Below are positions 7,317-16,608 of a stretch of 64,000 nt of DNA, piece by piece (the first letter of the stretch is position 1; every line of letters begins with the position of its first letter). This stretch comes from CAYXVF01 sp964468125 (GTDB lineage: Bacteria; Myxococcota; XYA12-FULL-58-9; CAYXVF01). The stretch spans positions 1-64,000 of the forward strand of contig CAYXVF010000016.1 of assembly GCA_964468125.1 (NCBI GenBank), given 5' to 3'. Below the pieces are notes generated by a model. That model was given only the letters and a program-made list of their open reading frames with translations. It was not told where the DNA came from and ran no database searches. The position numbers and the translations under genes were made by a program.

Positions 7317-8755
7317 TGGTTGTCCTCCCGCGTTGTCGTTTCAAAGGTCGGGTCGAAGCTAAAGGTGAGCTGGAACTCACCGTCGATGCTCGTCCCGACG
7401 ATCAGGCGTCCGAGAAAACTGTTGATCGTGTTGAACTGGAACCCGCCGCCGAAAGCGATGCGCGGGGCCTTTGGCCAATCCGCCAACGCGTCCAGGTCCC
7501 GGAAGGGAGCGCCCGCGTCCACGAAGAGATAGCCCCGGATGTTGCGTGAAATCGGGTAGCCGTACTCGACGCTCGCAAGGGCGACGTTTCGCTCGCGAAA
7601 GCGGTCTCGCTGATATCCTCGCAGAAAGATCGGGCCTCCGAGGGCCGGTAGGTCAATGAACGGCACTTCTTCGAGACCGCCGGTGACCCCCTCGACGTAG
7701 AGTCGCAGAGTGAGCGTGCGGTCGCCGCGATAGAGGCTGATGTAGCGCTGAAGGTCGATGCCCCAGCGTCCGTGAGCCGATCGGTCTTCTTCGACGAGGC
7801 CTGCTTGGTAGGCGATGAAGCCATTCAAGAGATACCCGGTAGAGGGTGACGCGGAAGAGTGGTAGCGCGCGTAGCGTTTGCGCCGGTCGTAGGTCAGGCT
7901 CGCTTCCGTGTAGAGGTTGGAGAGTCCGTCGACCAAACCGACGAGGCGGTTGGGATCGTAGACGTCGAAGATGCGCGAATCGTCGCCAAAACGAATCTCC
8001 CGCTCGAAGTCGCGCAGGCGATAGAGGCTCGAAACCAACAGGGTCAACGAGTCGCTGAAGGTGAATCGCGCGCCGACGCCGGTGGTCAAGCTGTCGTGGC
8101 TATAGCGGGTCGCGACGGCCGTGTCGTCAGTGATCGGGTCGATGAGATTGCCGTCGAGCGACTCCACATCGACCTGGTCTCCGTTGCCGAGGCCGAAGAA
8201 CCGTGCGTTCGGCAGCTCTCTAAACTGCAAGAAAGCCCCCACGCTGATGTGGTCGCTGAAGGCTTTGCCGGAGTCGATGAGCGCCGAGTAGTTTTGGAGA
8301 AACTCGCCACCGTAGCTCGCGCGAAGGGTCAGATTCGCATCGGTGCCTTCGATGTCCTTCCACTTGAAGGACAGTCCGCCGGTGACCCCCAAACCGGACT
8401 GATAGCTCGCCGTCGGTAAGAGCCCCCGGGTCAGATCCTCGCTGAAAAAGACCGCCTGATAACGCTCTTTGAGCTGCCAGCGATTGAATGCGTAGGCCAG
8501 GCCGCGCAAGGGGGCCAGCGCCACCCACCAGACGCCGCGGACCGGATAGAGCGCCACGCGCGCGGTTTTTCGCCCGGCCCCCTCTTCGGGCTCGACCTCT
8601 TCCTCGAGGCCGGAGGCGCTCGTCTCGAGGGGAGCGTCCTCCGCGGCCAGCGGAGGCGTCTCCGGGGGCGCGTTCACCGGGCGCTCGTCCTCGGCAGCTT
8701 CGGCGCTCGGCGGGAGGGCCAGGGCGGCAAGAAGGATGACGAGGCCAAATCGCAT
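7313..8755 (-). CDS. Omp85/BamA-family outer-membrane barrel protein
   Basis: About 480 residues from ATG 8755, which places a clean signal peptide (FGLVILLAALALPPSAEA) at the start. A Pro/Glu-rich linker (residues 20-70) follows, then alternating beta-strand pattern to the C-terminus. The motif FLRGYQRDRFRERN near residue 395 matches the conserved (V/I)RG(F/Y) loop-6 motif of Omp85 proteins, and the last strand ends in LTFSFDPTF. No POTRA repeats are evident before the barrel, unlike BamA. It overlaps the lipoprotein gene downstream by 4 bases, so the two products are probably made together. A role in exporting or displaying that lipoprotein is possible but unproven. Confidence 0.8.
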   Translation of the reverse strand: MRFGLVILLAALALPPSAEAAEDERPVNAPPETPPLAAEDAPLETSASGLEEEVEPEEGAGRKTARVALYPVRGVWWVALAPLRGLAYAFNRWQLKERYQAVFFSEDLTRGLLPTASYQSGLGVTGGLSFKWKDIEGTDANLTLRASYGGEFLQNYSALIDSGKAFSDHISVGAFLQFRELPNARFFGLGNGDQVDVESLDGNLIDPITDDTAVATRYSHDSLTTGVGARFTFSDSLTLLVSSLYRLRDFEREIRFGDDSRIFDVYDPNRLVGLVDGLSNLYTEASLTYDRRKRYARYHSSASPSTGYLLNGFIAYQAGLVEEDRSAHGRWGIDLQRYISLYRGDRTLTLRLYVEGVTGGLEEVPFIDLPALGGPIFLRGYQRDRFRERNVALASVEYGYPISRNIRGYLFVDAGAPFRDLDALADWPKAPRIAFGGGFQFNTINSFLGRLIVGTSIDGEFQLTFSFDPTFETTTREDNQ

Positions 8756-8923
8756 GGAGCTCTGCCCGGGTTGAGTTCGTTTTCGAGGCACAGACCGTGA
8801 GCGTAACCCAAGTGCGAACGGTCCCCAAAAACGCCGGTGCATGGGCTCAAACGTGCGCTCCCCGGCGCGATCCGCGATAGTGGCAGCAGGCGGGTCCCTC
8901 TTCCGGGCCCCGCCATCGTCGTG

Positions 8924-10411
8924 ATGCTCGAAACGCTCTTCCTTCTCTCGCTTCTGGCCGAGCCGGTCTCCTTCGAGACCGCGGGTGTCGTTTCGGTGCC
9001 GGTCTATGAGTTTGTTCTAAACCGGGAGGTCGGGCGCGATTGGCGAGACGCGCCCGATGAGCGACTGAAGGTGGCCCTCGAGACGTTCCTGCAGCAGACC
9101 GGCTATTCCCTCGCCTCGGTGAAGATCGAGCGCGTCGATGACACGCGGGTGATCGCGATCGACGAAGGGCTGCTCGACGGGATCGTCTTTCCGCTCCAGA
9201 GCGGTCTTCGTGCCTTTGCCGCCCGCGCGCTCATCAACCTGCCTCAGCAGGTCTATAACGAGCACCTGATCGCTCGCGAGCTCGAGCGTCTCGAAGAGGT
9301 GTTGGGGGTCGAGGTTCTCAGCACGGAGATTGTGCCGGTGAGTGGCGCGAAGGAGGTCGGCTGGCTCGAAACGCGGGACGAGACCCTCATGTCGCTCGTT
9401 CCCGGCGGCGACTTCGGGGATTTTCAGCTGCGCATCATGATCAAAGACACGGGCTTCACGCGCGGACCTCGGCTTCGGGTGGACGCGGAGGCGCCGGATG
9501 GTCTCGTCACGACCTTGCTCTACCGCACGGACCCCGTCTTCGCTTCCGACGACGCATTCGAGATCGGGGTCAATCTTGGGCTTCGGAGGTCGTCGGAGCC
9601 TTCCGGGCGCTTTTCCCGCGGAGGGGCCACCCTCAAGTGGTACTCGCGCACCCTCGGCGATTCTGGCCTACGTCTGCGCGCGGGTGGCGAGTGGCGCGTG
9701 ATTCAGCGCGGGAGGCCCGATCTCGACATCGATCGCTACTTCTTCTACGAACTACGCCCAAACATCGGTGTGGAGCTCGACATCACGCGCACCTTCGAGC
9801 TCGAAGCGCAGATAGGCGTTCAGCAACGCAACCTCTTGGAGCTCGACGCCGGTGAGAACGCCGGGGATTTCGTCACTCCCACCGAGGAGCTGCGTCCCTA
9901 CGCGGCGCTCGAGGGCGAGCTGATTCTAGGCTCCCTCAGTCGTCGCGCTCCCTTCCGCCACGAGATCGACTTCGAGCTCGAATACTACTTTGGAGAGCAG
10001 TCACTCGTGACCGGCCTCATCGAATACGAGAAGGCCTTCGCCATCGGCTGGGATGCGATATTCCTCGAGGTCTCCGCGAGCTTCGCTCAGCTCGAACCGG
10101 CGATCAACGAGGAGCGACGGGTTTCAGACCTTCTGCTCGGAGTCTTTGGCGACAACTTGTACAGTGCCACTCAGTACGGCGTGCAGGCTGAGTACCGAAT
10201 TGCATTCGCTCGCGATCGGATCGCGGTGGGGCCGGTCGCTAATGGCGTGGTGTACTTCAACGACGGACCGAAGACCGCCGCCGCAACGGGGTTGGGACTC
10301 CACGGGCGGTTACTCGACAACTTCGCCGTCAGCCTCTACGGAGCCGTCGGCTGGACCAAAGGCTTCGAGCCCAACTTTGGTCTGTCCTTGGGAATCGAGC
10401 AGATCTTCTAA
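8924..10411 (+). CDS. predicted outer-membrane beta-barrel protein with POTRA-like N-terminus
   Basis: About 495 residues from ATG 8924 (GTG 8921 also possible), with a short signal peptide (LETLFLLSLLAEPVSFE). Residues 40-150 are mixed alpha/beta and could be one POTRA-like domain. From about 190 on there are regular amphipathic strands rich in Arg/Glu/Tyr, ending in NFGLSLGIEQIF, a typical C-terminal barrel strand with a terminal Phe. No named family was recognised. It is divergent from the Omp85-type gene across a 168-bp shared promoter region, so the three envelope genes may be co-regulated. Confidence 0.6.
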   Translation: MLETLFLLSLLAEPVSFETAGVVSVPVYEFVLNREVGRDWRDAPDERLKVALETFLQQTGYSLASVKIERVDDTRVIAIDEGLLDGIVFPLQSGLRAFAARALINLPQQVYNEHLIARELERLEEVLGVEVLSTEIVPVSGAKEVGWLETRDETLMSLVPGGDFGDFQLRIMIKDTGFTRGPRLRVDAEAPDGLVTTLLYRTDPVFASDDAFEIGVNLGLRRSSEPSGRFSRGGATLKWYSRTLGDSGLRLRAGGEWRVIQRGRPDLDIDRYFFYELRPNIGVELDITRTFELEAQIGVQQRNLLELDAGENAGDFVTPTEELRPYAALEGELILGSLSRRAPFRHEIDFELEYYFGEQSLVTGLIEYEKAFAIGWDAIFLEVSASFAQLEPAINEERRVSDLLLGVFGDNLYSATQYGVQAEYRIAFARDRIAVGPVANGVVYFNDGPKTAAATGLGLHGRLLDNFAVSLYGAVGWTKGFEPNFGLSLGIEQIF

Positions 10412-10454
10412 CAGGCGCTTTGACCCCTTCGCGCTGGCCGTGTAGAGGCGGCGC

Positions 10455-11510
10455 ATGAGCGACAACCCCCTCGGAAAGATCGACCGAACTGTCTTCGACG
10501 GCAGCATTCGCCAACGCCTCGGCCATCCGGACCCCGCCGTTCTGATCGGCCCGCAACATGGGGTCGATTCGGCGATTCTCGACATGGGTGAGGAGGTGAT
10601 CGCGATCACCACCGACCCCTTCTTCATCGTGCCCGACTACGGATGGCAAAGGGCCGGCTGGTTTGCGGTTCACATTCTCGCCTCGGACGTCTCCACCTCT
10701 GGCCTGGCGCCGCGCTTTCTCTCCGTGGACCTGAATCTGCCGCCGAGCATGAGCAACGAGGACCTCGACGAAATGTGGTCCGCGGTACACGAGGCCTGTG
10801 AGAAACTGAAAGTCAGTATCGTCACCGGTCACACCGGTCGCTACGAAGGCTGCTCCTTTCCCATGGTGGGGGGCGCGACGATGCTCGCGCGGGGTCCCCA
10901 CGACAAATACGTTTCGACGACGATGGCCAAGCCCGGTGACATCGTGATCGTGACCAAGGGCCCGGCGATCGAAGCCACTGCGTTGATGGCGGTGACCTTC
11001 CCGGCGCTCGTGGAACAGCGCGTGGGGTCTGAGCTTGCAGACGCCGCGCAGGAGCTCTTCTGGCAGATGACGACGGTGCACGACGCGATGACGGCTGTTT
11101 CCGTTGGGGTTCGAGACGACGGCGTGACGGCGATGCACGACGCGACGGAAGGGGGGATCCTCGGTGGTCTGTGCGAGATCGCTGAGGCGTCAGGGGTCGG
11201 CATGAGCATCGACGAGTCCGCGATTCCCGTGCGGCCGGAGGTAGAAGCCGTCTGCAATGCCTTTGACATGGGGACGCTCGCGTCGATCTCCGAGGGCACG
11301 CTGTTGTTGACGGCGACAGCAAGCAAGGCGCCAGATGTGCTCGCTGCTTTGCGAGATGCAGGGATCGACGCGGCCGCGGTCGGCGAGTGTACGGAAGATC
11401 CGAGCGAGCGCTCGATCTTTGGTGAGAAGGGCGAACAGCCTCTGGTGCCCCCCGATTTCGACCCGTTCTGGCCCGCGTTCGCCAAGGCAGCGGAGACCGC
11501 CAAGGGGTGA
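10455..11510 (+). CDS. PurM/AIR-synthase superfamily protein in a thiamine cluster
   Basis: 351 residues with the two-domain AIR-synthase architecture: an N-terminal ATP-binding half with GVDSAIL and VIAITTDPFF, and a C-terminal half with MHDATEGGILGGLCEIAE. The superfamily includes PurM, PurL, SelD, HypE and thiamine-monophosphate kinase ThiL. The gene overlaps thiE by four bases (GTGA), and thiE overlaps thiD. That context suggests it supplies the ThiL step (TMP to TPP), but the sequence is not a typical ThiL and the assignment is inference. No TPP riboswitch is visible in the short 43-base leader. Confidence 0.7.
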   Translation: MSDNPLGKIDRTVFDGSIRQRLGHPDPAVLIGPQHGVDSAILDMGEEVIAITTDPFFIVPDYGWQRAGWFAVHILASDVSTSGLAPRFLSVDLNLPPSMSNEDLDEMWSAVHEACEKLKVSIVTGHTGRYEGCSFPMVGGATMLARGPHDKYVSTTMAKPGDIVIVTKGPAIEATALMAVTFPALVEQRVGSELADAAQELFWQMTTVHDAMTAVSVGVRDDGVTAMHDATEGGILGGLCEIAEASGVGMSIDESAIPVRPEVEAVCNAFDMGTLASISEGTLLLTATASKAPDVLAALRDAGIDAAAVGECTEDPSERSIFGEKGEQPLVPPDFDPFWPAFAKAAETAKG

Positions 11511-12193
11511 GCGCGCTCGTTCCCGTGACCCGAGCGGCCTTGCGGGTCTATCTCGTCCTCGACCTCGAGCGCGCGGGCGACCGCGCCGTGTGGCTCGCTG
11601 AAGAAGCGCTGGCCGCCGGGATCACCTGCCTGCAGCTTCGCGACAAACGAGGAACGATGAGTGAGGTGGAGCGAGTCGCAGCCGCGCTGCGTGGCAAGTT
11701 GCGTTCCGCCCGAGTGCCATTGATCGTCAACGACCGTCTCGATGTCGCGCTTGGTGTCGAGGCCGACGGAGTGCACCTCGGTCAGGGAGACGAACCGGTA
11801 GCGAGCGTGCTCGCTCGCGCGGCGGCGGCCGGGGCCCCCGGTTTTCCCATCGGTGTCAGCGTCACGACGGCGCAGGAGGGACGGGCAGCCCTAGACGCCG
11901 GAGCATCTCATCTCAGCGTCTCGCCGGTGTATGGCACGGGGAGCAAGCCCGACGCGCCGAAGCCCGCCGGCCTCGGCGGAGTCCGTGAGTTGCGGAGGGC
12001 CTTTGCGGACACGCCGATCGTCGCGATCGGTGGAATAAAGCCGGGGAATGCAGCGGAGATCATCGCAAGCGGTGCCGACGGGGTTGCCTTCGTGTCCCTG
12101 GTGACAGACAGTGGCTCGCCTGCTCCAGCGGTACGAGCGATGACGGTCGCCGTCGCCGAGGGCCTCGAGCGGCGGAAGGGGAGGGCGGGATGA
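11507..12193 (+). CDS. thiE: thiamine-phosphate synthase
   Basis: 228 residues forming a TIM-barrel enzyme that joins HMP-diphosphate and thiazole phosphate to give thiamine monophosphate. Recognisable motifs: LQLRDK early, VNDRLDVAL and DGVHLGQGD in the middle, SPVYGTGSKPDAPKP, then PIVAIGGIKPGNAAEIIASGADGVA, which holds the phosphate-binding glycines. The start codon is GTG 11507, within the upstream stop. Overlaps on both sides show a coupled three-gene operon. Cytoplasmic. Confidence 0.93.
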   Translation: MSALVPVTRAALRVYLVLDLERAGDRAVWLAEEALAAGITCLQLRDKRGTMSEVERVAAALRGKLRSARVPLIVNDRLDVALGVEADGVHLGQGDEPVASVLARAAAAGAPGFPIGVSVTTAQEGRAALDAGASHLSVSPVYGTGSKPDAPKPAGLGGVRELRRAFADTPIVAIGGIKPGNAAEIIASGADGVAFVSLVTDSGSPAPAVRAMTVAVAEGLERRKGRAG

Positions 12194-12957
12194 GACCTGT
12201 CGTGATGACCGTTGCCGGGAGCGATAGCGGCGGTGGAGCGGGGATCCAAGCGGACCTGCGCGCGATCGGCGCCAACGGGGGCTTCGGCACCACGGTCCTC
12301 ACCGCCGTGACCGCTCAGAATCTCGAGGGGGTGCGTGACGTGCACGGCATGCCCGTGGACCACGTGCGTGCACAGCTCGCCGCGGTGATGGGCGGCTTTC
12401 CGGTTGCCGCGGCAAAGACCGGGATGCTCTGGTCCGGTGAAACGATCGCGGTGGTCGTGCGCGCGGTGGAACGCTCCCGCTTCCCCTGGGTGGTCGACCC
12501 GGTGATGGTCGCGAGCAGCGGAGCGAAGCTGCTCCAAGACGACGCGATCGAGCGTTATCGCACGGAGCTCATTCCCCTCGCGGCCCTCGTGACGCCAAAT
12601 CTCGACGAAGCGGCGGTGCTGATGGGGCGGACGCGGATCGCGGACGACGAGCATGAGGATGTGGCGCTGCACCTGGCGCGCGAGCACCGGGTCCCGTTCC
12701 TCGTGAAAGGAGGCCATCGCGAAGGTGCTCTCGTCGACGTTTTGGCACTCGACGGGCAGCTGCATCGTTTCCCTGCGACACGGCGCTCGCTCAACACGCA
12801 CGGCAGCGGCTGCTCACTCTCCGCTGCGATCGCCACGCGACTCGCCACGGGCGATGGGGTGCGCGAGGCGGTGGAGGCGGGGCTCGCCTACCTCGCCGCG
12901 GCGGCAGCCAAACCGCATCAGATCAGTGAAGATACGCGGCTCCTGGGGTTGGAGTAG
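12190..12957 (+). CDS. thiD: hydroxymethylpyrimidine (phosphate) kinase
   Basis: 255 residues of the ribokinase-type fold. It phosphorylates HMP-phosphate to HMP-diphosphate for ThiE. Motifs: AGSDSGGGAGIQADL at the N-terminus, VDPVMVASSG near 100, TPNLDEA near 135, and the anion-hole/catalytic NTHGSGCSLSAAI near 205; the usual form is THGTGCT, so Ser replaces one Thr. The start ATG 12190 overlaps thiE by four bases. It is last in the operon. Function is secure from motifs and context. Confidence 0.93.
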   Translation: MRPVVMTVAGSDSGGGAGIQADLRAIGANGGFGTTVLTAVTAQNLEGVRDVHGMPVDHVRAQLAAVMGGFPVAAAKTGMLWSGETIAVVVRAVERSRFPWVVDPVMVASSGAKLLQDDAIERYRTELIPLAALVTPNLDEAAVLMGRTRIADDEHEDVALHLAREHRVPFLVKGGHREGALVDVLALDGQLHRFPATRRSLNTHGSGCSLSAAIATRLATGDGVREAVEAGLAYLAAAAAKPHQISEDTRLLGLE

Positions 12958-13276
12958 CGCCGCCCGCCCGCGAGGCCGGGTGCGCATTTGTCTCACATTG
13001 TCGCTATTTCCGTCGGTTACTTCGATCCTGCAACCGATGATCGCTTTGGGGGGTATGTCCCATTGAAAGCGAAACTGCCGGTCACCCCTTCTCAGTTTGG
13101 CCGGCGATCACTCATCCAGGGCACAAGGCGGCTCAATCGCCCCGGGTGAGGGATGTCTCTAGGACGGGGGGAGTCTCTGAGTGGTTCAGGGGCTCCCCCT
13201 GCCCAATCTCCCTCCGAGCGGTTTACGGGCGCGGAAGCGCTTTGATAAAGCGTCACTCCTCGTAGAGGAGGATGGG
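12958..13276. other. intergenic region with a strong hairpin
   Basis: A 319-base gap between thiD and the HEAT-like lipoprotein gene. No reading frame with coding character was seen. It contains a perfect 7-bp inverted repeat (GGGGGAG at 13167-13173, CTCCCCC at 13193-13199) with a 19-base loop. No U-tract follows, so it is not a classic terminator. The rest probably holds the promoter of the downstream gene, but no clear -35/-10 pair is visible. Confidence 0.4.
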
Positions 13277-14110
13277 ATGCGCAGTGCAGCGATCGCGTTG
13301 GCGGTCGTGGCCGCTTTGTTCGGCTGCGATGCGACGGAGTACCAGGGGCGGCCATTGAGCTCCTGGTTGAGCGAGCTCGACGACGAGCACGACTACAAGC
13401 GCCGAAACGCGCTGCTCGCGGTGACCGGGATCGCGCGAGAAGGCAAGCCCAAGCCGCGAGCCTTCATCGACGCGCTGCCGAAGGTGGCCGCTCTGCTCGA
13501 CGATCCGAACCCGGGCGTTCAGGAGTATGCGCGCGACGCTCTCGTGGCGGTGGATGGACCCGCACGCGACCTCCTTTTCCGGGCGATGGACCGACCGAAA
13601 GCCAATCTCCGGTTCCACGGTGCGGTCGGCGTGCTCGCCCTCGAGCGGGAGAACGAAAGCGCCATGCGCGTGCTCCTCCAGACCCTGACCATGCACGGTG
13701 CACCGGAGCTCGCCGCGGAGGCGCAAGCGGCGCTGGTTGCCCTGGGGGCGCCGGCTGTCGAGCCACTCATCGACGCGCTCGACGAGCGCGACCGTACAAC
13801 CCAGCTGCTCGCGGTGCAGACCCTAGGCAAGATGGAAGGCGCTGCCCGGGACGCGGTGCCCACCTTGCACGCGATTGCGCGCACGGATTTGGACGAAGAG
13901 CTGCGCGTGGCGGCTCTCTTCGCCATCGCGCGGATCGCGAGCCCGGAGCAGGGCATCGCGATTTTTGAAGAGCTTCGTCGCTCGGCGCCCGAGCGTGTTG
14001 CGAGCCAAGCCGCCGTGATGCTGCGTCGCTTCGAGAATCGAGAGGCACCCACCGTTCAGCAGGCCGCAGACGCTGCCGCCGCTGCGACACGCGAAGCGCG
14101 CGAGGATTGA
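13277..14110 (+). CDS. HEAT-like repeat lipoprotein
   Basis: 277 residues from ATG 13277, preceded by a good ribosome site (GAGGAGG). The signal peptide ends in a lipobox (AALFGC, Cys17). The mature part consists of alpha-helical repeats of about 35-40 residues with the PBS-lyase/HEAT pattern, for example VQEYARDALVAV, LAAEAQAALVALGAPAVEPLIDAL and TTQLLAVQTLGKM. An Ala-rich tail follows. HEAT-like lipoproteins usually act as protein-binding scaffolds in the periplasm. The partner is unknown. It appears monocistronic. Confidence 0.8.
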   Translation: MRSAAIALAVVAALFGCDATEYQGRPLSSWLSELDDEHDYKRRNALLAVTGIAREGKPKPRAFIDALPKVAALLDDPNPGVQEYARDALVAVDGPARDLLFRAMDRPKANLRFHGAVGVLALERENESAMRVLLQTLTMHGAPELAAEAQAALVALGAPAVEPLIDALDERDRTTQLLAVQTLGKMEGAARDAVPTLHAIARTDLDEELRVAALFAIARIASPEQGIAIFEELRRSAPERVASQAAVMLRRFENREAPTVQQAADAAAAATREARED

Positions 14111-14117
14111 CCCACGA

Positions 14118-14601
14118 CGTATGACCCTGAGCGTCCTCTCGCGGCCATGCAAATCGACGAGCTCGACCAAGTTCTATCGCTCCTGCAGCATCGGCTCGCC
14201 GTCGCATCCCGGGAGGAACGGTTCAATTACGTGCTCGTCTTCGAGAACCGCGGACCTGAAGCGGGCGCGTCACGGCATCATCCGCACCTGCAGCTCTACG
14301 GGATGCAAGTGGTACCGCCGGGAGTAGAGGACCTTCGGAATCGCGCGCGCCGCCACTGGGAGATCCGGGAGATCGGCGACGTTCTCGTGGCCGAGCTCGA
14401 CCAGGGTGAGCGCCCTACAACCTCCTGCTTCACACCGCCTTCGAGCGCGATGCACTTGAGCGGGACAGCTTTCGATGGCACGTCGAGATCTTGCCGCGAT
14501 TGATCACGCGAGCGGGGCTCGAGTGGACCGGGCAGCTCTATTTGAATCCTACGGCCCGGGAGGCTGCCGCCGTCGATCTTCGCGCGGCCGCGACCGCTTA
14601 G
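14118..14601 (+). pseudogene. galactose-1-phosphate uridylyltransferase remnant
   Basis: The second half of a GalT-type enzyme survives in two frames. The first frame (14118 to about 14412) has NYVLVFENRGPEAGAS and the active-site HPHLQ (HPHxQ in the family). Around 14412 the frame shifts, and PYNLLLHTAF, FRWHVEILPRL and LYLNP continue to the stop at 14599. A full GalT is about 330-350 residues; the first half is absent and the frame is broken. No other Leloir-pathway gene is adjacent. Confidence 0.75.
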
Positions 14602-14858
14602 CACTAGGCACCTCGGGGTGCTCGTAATCGAAGTCAATGCCCCGATATCAATGCGCTTTTTTTGCGGGGAAATCGCGCCCCCCCCCTTTTCAGCGAGGGC
14701 CCGAGTGATCTATATCCACGAACCGCGGTGGGTGAGGGACCCCGAGGTCGCCTCCCCACCGGTGGTGGTTTGGGTTTAACACGCAGTTCCGAAGCACCGG
14801 GTCCGGTCGCGTGGAGCACCCCGTGGCGCGCGCTCGGTGCGGGAGCTCGAGGAGCACC

Positions 14859-15881
14859 ATGACGGAAGCGAGAGCACTCACGGAGGGATCGGAAGGTCAG
14901 GCGCCTACCGCCCTCAACGAAACTCCGATGGTGGAGACCCGGGGCCTGCGCAAGCAGTACGGCCCCACTTTGGCGGTCAAGGACGTGTCTTTCAAAGTCA
15001 ACCGCGGCGAAATCGTGGGCTTTTTGGGCCCCAACGGCGCGGGAAAATCGACGACGATGAAGATGATCACCGGCTATCTGAAGCCCACGGCCGGCAGCGC
15101 CTTCATCGGCGGAATCAACGTGGGCGAAGACCCGATCAGCGCGCAGCACAAGCTCGGCTACCTGCCGGAGAGCGCGCCGCTCTACGAAGACATGATGGTG
15201 GTCGATTTTCTGAACTTCGTGGCGGACTTGCGGGCGGTGCCGGCCGCCGGTCGCCGCGAAAAGCTCACGCGCATCGCCGAGCGCTGCGGATTGAAGGCGG
15301 TGCTCGGGAAGGACATCTCCCAGCTCTCGAAAGGATTCCGACAGCGCGTCGGCTTGGCCCAGGCCATGGTTCATGATCCGGACCTATTGGTCCTCGACGA
15401 GCCGACGAGCGGTCTCGACCCGAACCAGATCGTCGAGATCCGAGAGCTCATCAAGGACCTCGGTCGCGAGAAGACCGTCATCCTCTCGACCCACATCCTC
15501 CCGGAGGTTCAGGCCACCTGTGACCGGATCATCATCATCAACGAAGGCACTCTGGTCGCCGACGATACGCCGGACCGCCTCAACGAGTCCGAGTCCGGCT
15601 CGATGGTCCGCGTGGTCGTGCGGGAGAAAGAGGGCGGCGCCGACCGGGAGACGATCAAGACGCTGCTGAGCAATCTGCCTGGGGTTCGCGGTCTCGATGT
15701 CGTGGACGGCGAGGGCAAGGGAACCTTCGGGTTCAACCTTCGCACCGGGAGCGACCAAGACCCGCGGGCCGCGGTCTTCGAAGCCGCAGTCAACAATCAG
15801 TTCATCCTACTCGACATGCACCGGGAGAGCGTATCCCTCGAGGATACCTTCCGCCGCCTCACCATCGGGGAGGTCAAGTGA
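14859..15881 (+). CDS. ABC transporter ATP-binding protein, gliding-motility (GldA) type
   Basis: 340 residues from ATG 14859 with GAGGAGC upstream. Walker A is GPNGAGKST, the ABC signature is LSKGFRQRVGLAQA, and Walker B is LLVLDEPTSGLDP. The C-terminal 90 residues form the accessory domain seen in GldA/NosF-like ATPases. It overlaps the permease gene (stop TGA sharing bases with ATG 15881). With the following permease, GldG-like protein and DUF4340 protein it forms the ABC set first known from Bacteroidota gliding and widespread in Myxococcota. The transported substrate is not known. Confidence 0.88.
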   Translation: MTEARALTEGSEGQAPTALNETPMVETRGLRKQYGPTLAVKDVSFKVNRGEIVGFLGPNGAGKSTTMKMITGYLKPTAGSAFIGGINVGEDPISAQHKLGYLPESAPLYEDMMVVDFLNFVADLRAVPAAGRREKLTRIAERCGLKAVLGKDISQLSKGFRQRVGLAQAMVHDPDLLVLDEPTSGLDPNQIVEIRELIKDLGREKTVILSTHILPEVQATCDRIIIINEGTLVADDTPDRLNESESGSMVRVVVREKEGGADRETIKTLLSNLPGVRGLDVVDGEGKGTFGFNLRTGSDQDPRAAVFEAAVNNQFILLDMHRESVSLEDTFRRLTIGEVK

Positions 15882-16597
15882 TGCGAAACGTTTGGATCAT
15901 CGCGCGCCGTGAGCTGCGCAGCTACTTCGACTCGCCCGTCGCCTACATCGTCGTCTCGGTGTTTCTCTTGGTGGTGGGCTGGATGTATTTCAGCGCGGTC
16001 TTCATCGATGGAGAAGCTTCGCTTCGGCGCTTTTTTCAGCCGAGTCTCTTCTCCCCGGCGTTCCTGCTCACAATCATGATTCCGGCGCTGACCATGCGGT
16101 TGATCGCCGAAGAGCGAAAGAGCGGCACGATCGAGATGCTGAGCACTCTGCCCATCCGCGATTGGGACGTGGTTCTCGGCAAGTTTCTCGGCGCGACGCT
16201 ACTCATCACGATCGCTCTGGCGATGACCTTCATGTATCCGCTGACCATCGCCGGCGTCGGCCCCCTCGACTGGGGGCCGGTGATAGCTGGCTACGTAGGA
16301 ATGTTTTTGTTCTCAGCGTCGCTCGTCGCGATTGGGCTTCTGTGCTCGACCCTGACGGACAACCAAATCGTTGCGTTCATCATCGCTTTCTTGGTGAGCG
16401 CGCTGCTCTATTTCATCTACTTCCTGCAACCGTTCGTGCCCGCGTTCGCGGCGCTCTTCGAGGTGCTGTCGATCAGCTACCACCTCGAAGCGCTCGCGCG
16501 CGGCGTGATCGACTCGCGCAACGTCCTCTACTACGTGACTCTGACCGCGGGCGCTCTGTTCCTGGCTGAGCGCTCGGTCGCCCGGCAGCACGCCTGA
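15881..16597 (+). CDS. ABC-2 type permease (GldF-like)
   Basis: A 238-residue inner-membrane protein with six predicted helices. It begins VWIIARRELRSYFDSPVAYIV, the standard opening of GldF/NosY-like permeases, and contains RLIAEERKSGTIEMLSTLP, the conserved coupling segment that meets the ATPase. The start is ATG 15881, overlapping the ATPase stop. It should pair with the ATPase at 14859 as an ABC exporter or mechanotransducer. Confidence 0.88.
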   Translation: MRNVWIIARRELRSYFDSPVAYIVVSVFLLVVGWMYFSAVFIDGEASLRRFFQPSLFSPAFLLTIMIPALTMRLIAEERKSGTIEMLSTLPIRDWDVVLGKFLGATLLITIALAMTFMYPLTIAGVGPLDWGPVIAGYVGMFLFSASLVAIGLLCSTLTDNQIVAFIIAFLVSALLYFIYFLQPFVPAFAALFEVLSISYHLEALARGVIDSRNVLYYVTLTAGALFLAERSVARQHA

Positions 16598-16608
16598 GGA
16601 GGGATAAG

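Noticed and set aside
10412..10454. TPP riboswitch before the thiamine genes
   Set aside because: The leader is only 43 bases and has no CTGAGA or ACCTGA core.
13160..13210. tRNA-Ser/Leu-like sequence (GAGTGGTTCA beside a G-rich stem)
   Set aside because: There is no T-arm (GTTCRA in the right place), no matching acceptor 3' strand and no anticodon stem. The hairpin alone is reported.
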